The notes under the pieces: generated by a model | Seen by the model: the letters and a program-made list of their open reading frames with translations, nothing else | What the model was told of the DNA's origin: nothing | The model's database searches: none | Shown here: positions 1 to 11,045 of the stretch, piece by piece | How the letters are laid out: every line of letters begins with the position of its first letter | Numbering within the stretch: the stretch's first letter is position 1 | Source: Gnetum montanum | Lineage: Eukaryota > Streptophyta > Gnetopsida > Gnetales > Gnetaceae | NCBI GenBank assembly: GCA_015680685.1 | Contig: MNCI01005245.1 | Coordinates: 486,351-550,350, forward strand | DNA: 64,000 bases | Direction of reading: 5' to 3' | Made by a program: the position numbers and the translations under genes

Positions 1-344
1 ATGAAGATAGAAATAGAGATTAACAATAAGATAAAATATACCAAATGGAGCATATATGAGATTATCATAATCAAACAAATAAAAATAGAGATTATGACCA
101 CAACATATCCAATAACAATGAACCTTTGTTGGCTAGTAAAAACATGATATAGAATAGGAAGGTCGTTAGAATACCCCACACTCATGAAAAGGAAAGCCAC
201 ATTAAATAGCTTAATATGAATAATATTTCTAAGTTATAGGAAGGCTACAATTCTGATTCAGAACATCATTTACAAGCCTTCCATGATGCCTACACCTTGC
301 AAAATATCAAAAGTAAGTGGCAAAAACTTAAACACTTTTCTAGG
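1..344 (+). pseudogene. Element C gag, fragment 1 of 3
   Basis: Broken gag of the oldest element. Around 120-344 the translation matches the gag core of the other elements here: a basic segment after EPLLASK, then NNISK, HHLQAFHDAYTLQNIK and KWQKLKHFSR. Several stops interrupt it. The reading stops exactly at the CTAGG duplicated by element D and resumes at 16092 with the next residues of the same domain (TLIKEA). Gag would form the cytoplasmic particle. This copy cannot encode a working protein. The start of element C lies outside the window. Confidence 0.8.
340..344. other. Target-site duplication CTAGG (element D)
   Basis: CTAGG occurs here and again at 16092-16096, directly outside the two ends of D. 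Removing 345-16096 restores the gag reading of C across the junction (FSR followed by TLIKEA), which shows that D entered as a single insertion. Confidence 0.8.
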
Positions 345-1169
345 TAATGAGCAGCAAGTATACCCTATGTCCAACCATATGAATCACAAGTGTCTATGTA
401 TGATCCAATGAAATTCCAAGGACTTCTAGCCTTCTAAGTACACTAGTCTCTATGAGGTGAAACTAACTGCTGCAATCATTGTCTTCCTAGTTACATTTGT
501 GAGTACAAGGGTATGTTAAATATAACTAAGGCATATAATTTTTATCATTTTAATCTTTTTATGATTTAAGTCACTACTAATAAAGAATAGAGTAATAAAT
601 TTTCTAACTACTTATCTAATAACTAGCTAACACTTAACTAATCCTAACATAAGCATCCATTCCCACTTGTTGTACACATCCTAAACATGTTTAATGCTAC
701 TAGGTTACCAAACATTAAGCGTTACTTGGATTACCAAGTGCCAAGTGTATGCTCAAAGTGGTGGTACTTATGAGTTTTAAGTAATTTCTATTTAGCTTAT
801 CTTAATTAATTAATTACTTAATTACTTAAAACATTAAAGGAAATTACTTAAAATATTAAATGCATAAAAAATTAATCTATTTCAAGGTGCTACAAGGTTT
901 ATTAAAAAGCTTTTCTTTATTGCTACACACATTGCAGTGCTCAGGTACAATAGTGCTTGAAAGATCCATATACTCTTCGACTCCTATTGCAAACATTTAG
1001 AAAATATTCTAGCTTCTAAATGACAAAATTGTAAGAGCTTTACTGCAACTATGAGACTTGATGCCATAAATGTAGCTAAAGGTGCACATTTATAGGTGAA
1101 AATAGGGGGCCCCATCGACAAGTACATGTCAACGAGTCAAACCCCATGTTGACAAGATCTTGTCGATAA
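345..1169 (-). repeat. Inverted LTR (copy a) at left end of D
   Basis: Reverse-oriented LTR of the same family as 15228-16091. The shared parts, read on the minus strand, are the TATA segment CCTATAAATGTGCACC (about 1078-1093), the U3 block ending CAACATGGGGTTTGAC, and the GTATACTTG end. It lacks roughly the first 36 bp of U3 and abuts copy b at 1170. Its U5 end lies against the CTAGG duplication. Confidence 0.75.
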
Positions 1170-1653
1170 TGATGAACAGTGAGTATACCCTACATCCAAT
1201 TCTACAAATCACAAACATTTATGCATGATCTAGTCGAATTCCAAGAACTTCAAGCCTTCTAGGTACACTACTTTCTAGGAGGTGAAACTAACCATTGCAA
1301 TCATTATCTTTCTAGTTACACTTGTGAGTACAAGGGTATGGTTAAGTATAATTCAGGCCTATGATTTTTATCATTTTTATCTTCTTATAATTTAAGTCGC
1401 TACAAATAAAGAATACCGTAATAAATTGTCTAACTACTTAACTAATCTAATAACTAGCTAACACATCTTGAACACGTTTAATGCTACTGGGTTACCAAAC
1501 ATTAAGCGTTATTAGGATTACCAAGTGCCAAGCATATGCTCAAAGTGGTCGTACTTATGTGTTTTACTTAATTACTATTTAGCCTATCTTAATTAATTAA
1601 TTACTTAATTACTTAAAACATTAAATGAAATTACTTAAAATATTAAATGCATG
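1170..1653 (-). repeat. Partial inverted LTR (copy b)
   Basis: A second reverse LTR of the same family. It begins at the U5 terminus (TGATGAACAGTGAG on the + strand) and stops in the middle of the LTR near TTAAATGCAT, where forward gag sequence takes over. Copies a and b are joined U5-to-U3 with no primer site between them, which resembles a two-LTR junction. Confidence 0.65.
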
Positions 1654-1663
1654 ATGAATCGAA

Positions 1664-4100
1664 ACCACTAATGCCCCAAGAATTCAAAGTGCTATATACT
1701 CATCTAGATGAGTTTGTGCCTGATTTCACCTTCATCTTGCACTAAGATGAACAATTGCGGTAAAGAGATGTGAAGGACAACATTGTGTTACTGCTTGACC
1801 AATCTATTCCTAGGATGCTTCTCCAAACTCTTAAGAGGTTGAACATCTAGGATCTCCATGAAGAATATGTTGCATAAGACCATGACTATCGAGATTACCA
1901 TCCCATGAAAACATAACGAAAAAGAGATCAACACTAGGAAAAGTGCCATGAAGCTACGAAGGGAAAATGATTCACTAACCCATTATTATTATTGAACCAA
2001 AAAGATAATGAGGATCCTCCCTCTTTGAGTTCTCAACATGAATATTCTCCACCCTTTGTCTTTGGTGAAGGGGGCTTGAACCTGAACTTACAATTCACTA
2101 TCAACAACCCTAGTTTAAGTAAAAGTGGGAGTCAAGGTAGGGGCTTGGGCAAGCATCATGATGAAAATAAATTTGATGATTATGGTTGTGACAAGTAGAG
2201 AGGAGGTGGTAGACACCACAAGGGTGAAAGTCCTCCTTCCTCTTCATCCTCTGAATATGATAGAAATCATAGAGGAAAAAATCGTGATGGAGGTGAATGG
2301 CAAGAAAACAATGATCGTAGCCCCTACCATGAATGAAGAGGTAGTAGAGGACATCATAGGTGTCATCAAACTCATAATGATGATGAACCTTTTCTTACAA
2401 CTTGAAGCATGCTAAAAATCATAGAGGTAGTTAGAATTCCAACCAAGCATGTGAAAGATAGCAAAATTAAGAGCTTGGATATAAACAATATCCCTAGATT
2501 TGAGAGGGCGGGGGGGGGGGGGGGGGGTATAACTCAAATCCATAGATCCATCTTCAAGCCTTTCACAATGCCTATGCCCTGCAGAACATTAAAAATGATT
2601 GGCAAAAACTTAATTTTTTTCCCACGAAACTCACAAAAGAAGTAGAAAGTTTGTATCGCTCTTTGGAGCTAGAATCAATTTGTAGGTGGAGTATGATGCT
2701 TGAGCTATTTAATGACAAATATCAGACGTACTCTAGAGTGTCTAATCTGAGAAAGCAAATCCAAGGCTAGAGACAAGAAACACATAAACCCTTGGACATA
2801 GCCATGGACCAATATTATTTTCTTTTGCACGTATGTCTTAGCCATAATTATTCTCAGCAGGAATAGCTTCGCCATATCATAAATGGGCTTTGACCAGAAA
2901 CACAAAGAACTCTTGGGATCTATGCCTAAGGAAAACTATCAAAACTTAGAGCCCATCAAATCCAAAGGTTGATTGAGCTGGTAATAAAAGAAGAAGAAGA
3001 ATTGAGAAAATGGTAAAGTGGTAAAGAACATAATTGAGATCCTTCCATCAAAAAAGGAGGTTCAATTCTATGATAGTAAGAGGAAGGCTCACTTAATGAA
3101 GTGGTGCAACGAAAAACCTTACCGATTGAAAAATATGTTTTCAAGATTTCAACTAAGGTGGACAAAATGTGGGAATATCTTGGATGAAAAATTCCAAATA
3201 GCTCTAAAACTTGCAAAGGAATCCAAAGATCAAGGTAGTGATCATGATTGTAGGAGAAGAAAGGAAGCTAAATGTACTACCAAAGGAGTAAGGACAAGGC
3301 TGTTGCAGTAGAAAAGGTTGTGGAGTTAGAATTAGAAGATGATGATGAGTGTGACATCTAGCAATATGAATATCATAAGGGATGTTGCCCTATTGTATTA
3401 CACTTGCAAGAGTCTGGGGCGTATACTTTGAAGACTAGGTTGGCAAGAAGGTAAGCATCCATAAGTTTGCATTATCCTCAAGGCAATCCCAGGCACATCC
3501 ACCAACAACAAACTTATTATCCAAGTGAAGCTCCACCACAACCATATGAGAAATATCATTAGTTGCAGCACCCATAGTCATGGAGGATGCCACTACCAAG
3601 GTAGCGGTACTCTTACAGACAACCAATCCATATGGTTACTATGTCTAACAACCCATGTCTCTACATAACTCTTTTAGTGATGCTTCATTCCAACATCACT
3701 ACTACACTCTAGAGTATTACAGAACTCATTCTCCATCTCCTAGAGGGGAATCCTTATACGCATCCTCCTCATCCTTCAACACATGTCCCTCCTCCCTAAA
3801 CCAAATTACCACATGCTCCATCCATGTAGGGCAAAATTCTCACACAGCTGTAGCAATGTAATGCTACCAAGAATATTAACTTATAGCGATCTTCACAATC
3901 GAGTGGTTTGAAAACAAGATCCTGTAAAAGATCATTCTTTCAAATCAATAGCCCTACAAAGCCCTCATCGACTCATGCAACTAGTCCCCTTATGTCTCCT
4001 TTATTTTCTACATCTATTTCTTTTGAAACCCCTTCAAACCAAATGCCTCCTAAGATCTACACAATCATGTTAATTCACACTATATCCAATTGAATCAAGG
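1664..4100 (+). pseudogene. Element D gag
   Basis: Decayed gag without its start codon. In order: an N-terminal segment around 1690-1980 also seen in G and H (YTHLDEFVPDF...), a Ser/Gly-rich linker (about 1990-2250), the gag core around 2410-2960 (INNIPRF, then NDKYQTYSRVSNLRKQIQG), and a zinc-knuckle region around 3345-3420 with the cysteines partly lost. A proline-rich tail runs to about 4080. A run of 18 G at 2510-2527 replaces the usual GGYD-type codons. Stops and frameshifts are frequent. The product would have been the capsid and nucleocapsid precursor. Confidence 0.75.
2510..2527 (+). repeat. Homopolymer of 18 G in gag
   Basis: Uninterrupted G18 inside the conserved gag core, where other copies encode a short glycine-containing loop. 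It is probably slippage expansion after the gene died, or an error in a homopolymer call. Confidence 0.85.
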
Positions 4101-4109
4101 CTAACAACC

Positions 4110-4450
4110 TTCTCAAGAAAAAAGCTAATCTTGAAAGTCCCCTGATCTACTTGTAGATTATTGGAAATGAGCCATGCCAGGCTCTTCTTGATTCAAGTTC
4201 CATGTCAACCTAATTTCTTATGAAATGTACAAAGCTTGGAGCCTACCTCCTCTTAAGCAGAGTAACATTCATTTAGAATTGGCAGATCAGTCCATCACTA
4301 TTCCTTTGGAACTAGTGGAGGACATTGTGACCACTGTCTATGGGTTGTCCTATCATGCCAATTTCTTGGTGATCAAGCTTAACAACTACAAGGGGGATTT
4401 CCTAATAATTATGAAAAAGGGTTGTTTAAGCACTATTGATGTGTGAATGA
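4110..4450 (+). pseudogene. Element D aspartic protease
   Basis: Retropepsin remnant. The active-site region reads ALLDSSS (about 4180-4205), where the usual form is L-L-D-S/T-G; here the Gly is Ser. A flap-like segment with LELADQSITIPLELVEDIV follows from 4276. The same order of motifs is seen in H and G. It would cleave the Gag-Pol precursor. Confidence 0.6.
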
Positions 4451-4979
4451 GCATCAGAGATCTTTTATGGGAATTTTTCAAGGAAAATGCTTTTCAAAAG
4501 ATCGACAAGAAGAGAGTTCCATGCATCGTGTCCATTGATACGAGGTGCAACTATGTGCAAAAATTATGGTTTATCAAAAGCACATTAATCAAAGTATGCA
4601 GATAGTGTGCAGATGAATCTGAAATCGAAAAGTTCTTGTACACAACAACCAAAAAATAGAGGGGCATCTAGTGGCTAACAACTAACTTTGAAAGTAGCAC
4701 ACTTTGCATGGAACCAACTAGGAGCTTGACATGTACATATGTTTAAGGCATTGATGAACTAGAGCAGGTTCATCGCCAGCTCTCTAATAATGAACCTAAT
4801 GACACATATTGGAAATCCTTGAAAATTTCAAATGGGAGCCCTTATAGTTGAAAACTCTATTTTCCAGCATTGTGTATGCTTTCCTAAAAAATGGCAAGTC
4901 AATAATAACCAATGTCAATCTTACTCTTAAGTAGAAAAATATGCTATTGAACATGAGTAATAAATGGCTAACATCATTT

Positions 4980-6320
4980 GCTTGGTGATATCCTAAACTT
5001 ACTGGGATCGATCCTAGGATATGCCAACATCACATCTATACTATTCCATTAAGCCAAAGAGGTAGTTGCAGTGGTGGCTCAAACCCAAATTGAAGCAGAT
5101 CATCAAGGAGGAAATTGAAAAACTCCTCAAGGTAGGATTCATCTATCCATTTGCAAATAGTAGATGGGTTAGCCCATAGCCCACTTATAACTATGCCAAA
5201 TAAAGGTGGTAAGTGAAGGGTGTGTGTTGACTTCAGGCTATTAAACATGACAACATTAAAGGATCATTTCCTATTGTCATTTATGGATTAGGTGTTAGAT
5301 GCTATCTCTAGGCATTACTATTATAGCTTTCTAAATGATTATAGTGGTTATAACCAAATTCAAATAGCATTGGAGGATTCGGCCAATACTACATTTGTAA
5401 GTCCTTAGGGGATCGAAAGATGCCATTTGGTCTATGCAATGCCCTTGCAACCTTTCAACACCTTGTCCTTAGCATTTTTCAGTAGTAGATTGGTAGCAGG
5501 GTGGAAGTCTTCATGGATGAATTCTCCACCTATGGTGCTATGTTTGAGCAAGCCCTAGACTATCTTGAGCAAGTGCTTAAAAGGTGTGTGGAGATAAATC
5601 TTTGGCTTAATTGGCAAAAAAGCCATCTCATGGTCCATTAGGGCATTATGTTTGGGCATAGAATCTTACAAGTAGGGATTGAGGTGGACCCTAAAAAGAT
5701 TAGGATCATCCAAGGAATAACCTGTTAACCAGGAACCATTAAAGATGTCACGCCATTCCTTGAACACATTGGCTACTACTAGTGATTCATAGAGAATTTT
5801 TCTAAGATCACTAAATCATTAGTCAAGCTGACAAAGAAAGATGCTCCATTCATATGAACCAAGGAATGCAAAAAGACATTCCAGCAACTCAAAGAGAAGC
5901 TCATAGAAACTCCAATTTTACAAGCACTTGATTGGTCTTGTCCATTTTACATTATGATAAATGCATTGAACTATGCCTTGGGAGCCATGCCTATGCAGTT
6001 GGATAATCAGAAACATTCTTATTACATCCACTACATAAGTTGAAGCATTGTGGGTGCACAACTTAACTACACTAGAATAGAGAAAGTGCTGATGGTAGTG
6101 ATGTATATCTTGGAGAAGTTCAGTCACTATGTGCTTGGATATAAAGTGTTTGTGCATACCAATCATAGTGCCATTCACTTCTTACTAAATAAGCCGATGG
6201 TGAGCCCCCATGTCATACGGTGGCTGGTGAACTTACAGGAGTTTGATCTTACAATGGTAGAATGAAAGGAAACTAAGAATGTGATCACTGATCACCTATC
6301 TCAGTTACCATGGAACAACA
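4980..6320 (+). pseudogene. Element D reverse transcriptase and RNase H
   Basis: RT fingers and palm are readable: NKGGK then RVCVDFRLLN (about 5200-5245), DYSGYNQIQIALED (about 5337-5380), and the active site at 5510-5521, which reads FMDE, so the second catalytic Asp is now Glu. A connection domain with DVTPFLEHIGYY-like residues follows, then RNase H from about 5930 (DWSCPFYIM, ALNYALGAM). An open stretch at 6050-6265 encodes the RNase H C-terminus (NYTRIEKV, LEKFSHYVLGYKV, VIRWLVNLQEFDL). These are typical of Ty3/gypsy elements of the Athila/Tat group. Stops make it inactive. Confidence 0.8.
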
Positions 6321-6479
6321 AATAGGAGAGCCTACTCTTTGATCAATTTCCTAATGAACTCCTTATTTTCGGTGTAATAAATGAACAAGTGCCTATTGAA
6401 CCAAAATGGTATTATCTTCTCACTTAAGAAATACCATAAGACTTGGACCACCTGAAGAAATGATAGTTTCTTCATTAGG

Positions 6480-7310
6480 TCAAATGCTTCATGGAGATTA
6501 ACGAATGTCTTTATAAGCTGTGCGCTGATGGCCTAGTTCATTAGTGTGTCCCTGATGCTGATCAACTCCCCATTCTCCAAGATTCTCATGAGGATCATTA
6601 TGGGAACCACTATGTAGGTAGACAAATAGCCATTAAGATCCTACTTGTAGGATATTATTTACCAACAATATTCAGGGATGTCCACCAATTAATCTACTCT
6701 TGTGAATGTTGTTAATGAGATGCTAGTATGATTGCTTGAATGGAGGGGCCTTAGTAGTGGATCCAACCACTAGAACCCTTTGATATCTAGGGCATAGACT
6801 TCATGGGTCCCATCACACCCATGTCAAATAGAAAGGCATACATAATAGTCATTGTTGACTATTATGTAAAAAGGGTAGAAGTAGCAACCTTCATTGATTG
6901 TACATCTTTCACTACTACTCAATTTGTACAACAGAATATTGTAAATAAGTTTGGAGTGCCACATGAACTAATTTTTGACAATGGTACTCATTTTATAGGT
7001 GCTACTTTTTACAAGCTCATGCAATGCTTGGGGGTTGAACATAAACTAACAACATCCTACCACCCCCAAGCCAATGGTCAAGTAGAGGTTACAAACAGGG
7101 AAATCACTAAGATCTTAATGAGAATAATTAGCAAATATAGGAGAGACTAGAGCACACAACTCAACAATGCCCTTTGGGGCTACTACTCAACATGAAAATT
7201 CCTTATCAGCTACTCTCCCTATGAGCTAGTGTACAGGAAATTGCCAACTCTTCCCATTCAATCTAAGATCCATATACTTTCAACAGTCTGTGACCTTGAC
7301 CTACCACAAT
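6480..7310 (+). pseudogene. Element D integrase
   Basis: Integrase in the order zinc-binding domain then catalytic core. The HHCC segment is at about 6588-6715 (HEDHYGNHY then YSCECC). The core is open at 6803-7150, with the D-D-E triad visible in IVIVDYYVK, IFDNGTHF and NGQVEVTNRE. A short C-terminal part (YSPYELVYRKLPTLPIQS) runs to about 7260. Because integrase follows RNase H, the element is Ty3/gypsy and not Ty1/copia. A stop at 7148 truncates the core ORF. Confidence 0.85.
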
Positions 7311-7560
7311 CTCTCTTTTTGTTTACACTTTGTTCATTTTACACTTTTCTATTTTATACTTTGTTATTTTTTATAATTTTTTGTTTTACACTTTGTTGTT
7401 TTATAAAATTTTTATTTTACAACATCATTAGTACGTTGCAACTTTCTTGAATAGTTTACAATTTCTTTTATATTTTACTTTATTTTGGTATGAATTTTTC
7501 TTATTGTTACTAATAAAATTCTTTGTTGCTAATAGGATACAATGATGCTATAGTTGTTTA
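7310..7560 (+). repeat. T-rich short tandem repeats after pol
   Basis: Degenerate repeats of a TTTTACACTTTGTTTT-like unit of about 17 bp directly downstream of integrase. The same kind of tract lies at the same relative place in H (A-rich on the + strand, 37395-37520) and G (45950-46070). A T-rich tract follows gag in A (23520-23610). It may mark the end of the gag-pol transcript, but I cannot show that. Confidence 0.6.
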
Positions 7561-8820
7561 CTATTGGTGGTTTGTACTTAATGTTTTTAATTACTAATGC
7601 CTGGTTTCTATTTTTGAATTTTGATGACTAACAACTAAGACAAAGTTTCTATTTTATGGAACAAGTGGTGAGTCCACATCATCCACCCATCCACCAACTC
7701 TATGGTCTTCCTTGTTTTGAAAATATGATATCCCTCATTCATTAATGAAACTTTAATGAACTTGTGACCTTGGTAATTTCCAAACTTGGGAAAGATTTAA
7801 AGGTTTGATAAGGGTGTGACCTTAAGGGAAATTCAAAGCTCTCTGTACCCTCCTACTTACTTGAGTGCATGAGTTTTTCATGGATTTCTTACCATTTCAC
7901 GTCAACTAATAACAGGAAATTAATAAGTCTTTACATGGTGTGGTTTTCATCCAAAAAATCTATAAAAACATAAAATCCAAAAGAAAAAAACATGATGAGA
8001 ATTCAAAACACACCACTTAGATAAAATAACGAGCTATAACTACTAGTTATTGGACTAGAAAGAAATGTTACCCATGCCTGAAGGTCCCCTCTAACTAAGG
8101 CCCTCTCTCACTTCTTGCTTCTCTTTTGTTCTCACTTAAGGAATGGTGTTTGATCTATAAGAGCATTCTTGTGCCTTGAGGGAATGGACTAGTCTTATAG
8201 TGGCAATGCAAAGTCATTGAAGATGGTTGGTTTTGATTTGAACTAAGGATGAACTTTATTAGGTCAATTAACCATAGAATCCATAAGGGAATTCATGTGA
8301 CCATGATTAGGAACTCTATTCCACTTTCTTTCTCATTCATCAATGCTTTCTATAACTCACCTCACTACCTGTTTCCATGTTCTTGTTCAATGCCTTAGTT
8401 GTAGTGTTAAAATTCTTAAGTAGATTCTTCTAGATTTTGTCCTTAACTTTTCATAACCATTAGTTAACTATGGGGTCCATGGAATCATTAGTTGAGGTTA
8501 TGCAAGGGCAAAAAGGACATGTGCTTGCTATGGGAAGGACCCACTTAAATATCTCTTGGTTCGATTAGTTAAGTTCCTTATCCTTAGGCATTTCTGTAGT
8601 CACATATTTCATGCACCCCATTGGTGCATCCATCTATGTGCTCCTTAAGGAATTTTCTTTAGTAAATTTCATTCTCTCAATTATTTCTCCTATTTTCATG
8701 AGTTATCAAGCCCTCTTCAAGATTTCATCATGTTCACAACTTTTTTGGCTCTCCAAGGACACTAATTTCATAAGAAAACTCTTTATATTTTTCAACATAT
8801 TTGAGGTGAAAATTTTAGTC
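7561..8820 (+). other. Non-coding inter-ORF region with two conserved blocks (D)
   Basis: No ORF of interest. Two blocks recur at the same relative position in other elements. Block 1 (8041-8107) contains GGACTAGAAAG and CCATGCCTGAAGGT with CCCCTCTAACTAAGG. Block 2 (about 8497-8565) contains GGGCA followed by GGGAAGGACCCACTT. Relatives of both blocks are in A, B, G, H and I. They lie upstream of the internal promoter. Confidence 0.65.
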
Positions 8821-8829
8821 ATAGACTCC

Positions 8830-8925
8830 ATAGATGAATACTTGTTGATGGAGCCCATGTGTAAACAGGATCCCATATACAAGATTCCACTGACACAGGG
8901 GTCCACCCATCTATATATAGGCGGC
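8830..8925 (+). promoter_or_regulatory. Internal promoter of ORF2 (D)
   Basis: TATA-like TATATATAG at 8912-8920, about 410 bp upstream of the ORF2 start codon and at the same relative place as the clearer internal promoters of A and G. The upstream part contains GTTGATGGAGCCCATGTG, which weakly resembles the GTTGATGGGGCC motif of the D/G-type LTRs. Confidence 0.5.
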
Positions 8926-9064
8926 CACACTTAGCGATTTTCACATTTGCTTCAAAACAAAGAGGAAGTTTTTCAATTTTTTAGAGCTCAGAACCTTCCA
9001 AGAGCCATATCTTCCTAATCATTTATTCAATTCACTCCATTCTTTAACATTGTAGCTATTAGAG

Positions 9065-9334
9065 GTAAGCTCTTTATTGTGGGGGCCACAAGGCTTAAGT
9101 TTTAAATGAAATTTTTTTTCAAAAAAATTTCTAACTCCCAAAAGGTTTAATAAAGCAATTAACATTAAAATATCAAATTATAAGTGTTAAACCCTTCCAA
9201 CAAGCTCTGGTAACATTCTAAGTTGAAAATCATTAAATTAATAATAAAATAATCAATTTTCCTAACGAGACAAGGTATTTAAATGTTATAAGTTACAGAG
9301 TGAATGCTAATCCTTGGTTATGTTTTGATCATAA
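9065..9334 (+). other. Probable 5'-UTR intron of ORF2 (D)
   Basis: A plant-type splice donor AG|GTAAGCTC begins at 9065 and is followed by GTGGGGG, as in the matching positions of G. The ATG at 9335 lies after a T-rich stretch. A possible acceptor is TTACAG at about 9293-9298. In A the matching acceptor is a clean TTGCAG directly before ATG. Confidence 0.45.
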
Positions 9335-10903
9335 ATGGCACTAAAAGGAAAGCACATGAAGGAAGAAGGACCATCCCAACCAAGGGACAAATGACCACAA
9401 ATAGGAAGGGGCAAGGAACAACTCCATGAACAAGCAAAGACGCATGCCATGGGACCTTTTCCAAAGGAGCCCAAAGTAGAATTTGTCAGACAAATTCCTA
9501 AAGAAGCGATCAAAATAGAATAGTCTTACTAGGATGAGGTTTTTGAATCTAGACCAAACCTTGAGGTTACCTTGATGGAAGCCTACCTCAAGTAGATCAT
9601 GAACAAGGAGGTCAAAAAATCCATGCTTCAAGATTTAAACTTCAAACCTTTCTTGGAATTTGCACCTCCAGAAGTTAAGACTCAATTGCAAAACTCTCCC
9701 ATGTGGCCCACAATCACTTCTAGTAGTGAGTGGTACATGAGAGAGACATACTTGTTCTAGAATAAGTGACAGGCTAGTTCAACAGTCAAAATCAAGGACA
9801 TTTTAGTGTCATACTCAATGAAAGCCATTGCTGAATCCCTTGGGTTATAAAAAACTAGGGCAAACCTTGCTGAAATCCCCATGCAGGTAGATCCTAACAT
9901 CTAGAAGGAATGAACATAACGGTGTTATAGAGTCGATCGTAAGGATCTTGACATGCTCACTATGGTGGAACATGCATATTTCAATATTGTAGCCTTTCAC
10001 CTCAATCCAAGGGGTAGGCTAAGCAAGATCATAGCCTTCTTCGCTCATGCATGTATCACTCTAACCGATAGATTCCTAGATAACCTTCCACAAGTTATCT
10101 ATCTTGAGATTGAAAAGTGGTTTAAGGAAAATTAACACAGAAGAAAGGAACTTTCCTTCCCATGCCTCATACAAAAATTATGCAAAAGGGAAGGCATAAC
10201 ACACTATACAAATGACACTGTTCGACATACTCTATCCACTTCATCCAAGAAGAGAATGAAAACCCACCATCCACTCACAAAACAACACCAAAGTCTTGCA
10301 CTACCCTTAAGCGCATGCACAAGATTCGAGAGAAGCTCTTGCAAGAGCAGGAGCATCAAGTAGAAATGAGTGGTGGTGATCCATCTGTGCATCGTCCAAA
10401 ATGAGTCACCTCAATGAAGTGGTTCAAACTATCAGCCAGATGGAAGGAGGTGGGTCAATTTTCTTAGCCCAAAAAACAAAACTACCTGTAAGATCAAATC
10501 CTGATGCCCAAGAGGTAATGACATCTCTCTCTCAGCAACAGGAATTCCTAGAAATCTCTGGGAATGCTGCTACTTTTTCGATGCATCTGGAGAAGGACAA
10601 GGGGGTAATTGTCTTGATGATGTAGCACCATGGGTAGGAGACAACAGTAGAGGTTGTTCATAAAATTACCAAGGTATTAAATGCACTTGCCACATCTATA
10701 CCATACGTTTCTACACTCAGAGATGTGCAAACATCCATAGAAATAGTTAGCAGCAAATTGAGTGCAACTCAGAATGAGGAGTTGCTGAAGCAACTGGTGA
10801 GAACCAGGTAATTGATTCTAGATATTTTTAACCTTTTGGCTAATATCACTACTACCTAGTCATAGCTACTTGAGGAAAAGAACAAGTGTATCATATTGGA
10901 GGG

Positions 10904-10937
10904 TGATGAATCATGATTCATTAGGCTGCGATATCGG
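10904..10937 (+). repeat. 34-bp inverted U3 terminus capping F
   Basis: Aligns with the first 34 bp of the F LTR read on the minus strand from 13785, apart from a few transitions, and includes the GATATC of the U3 array. Gag sequence starts immediately after it. See the finding on capped ends. Confidence 0.65.
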
Positions 10938-11045
10938 AGTTGATCGACTATGGCACCCTTGACCATAAGATGGTATGCAAGGATCGATATNAAGTTGACC
11001 GACTATGGCACCCTTGACCATAAGATGGTATGCAAGGATCGATAT
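10938..11045. repeat. 53-bp duplication around a single N
   Basis: 10938-10990 and 10993-11045 are the same 53 bp with one mismatch, and the N is at 10991. The duplication disrupts the end of the F gag reading. It is probably an assembly join and not biology. Confidence 0.8.

Noticed and set aside
345-1653. Two solo LTRs unrelated to D
   Set aside because: The CTAGG duplication and the C gag continuity require the left LTR and the right LTR of D to be the ends of one insertion.
9307-9631. Minus-strand ORFs opposite D ORF2
   Set aside because: Shadows of the ORF2 coding strand without counterpart in A or G.
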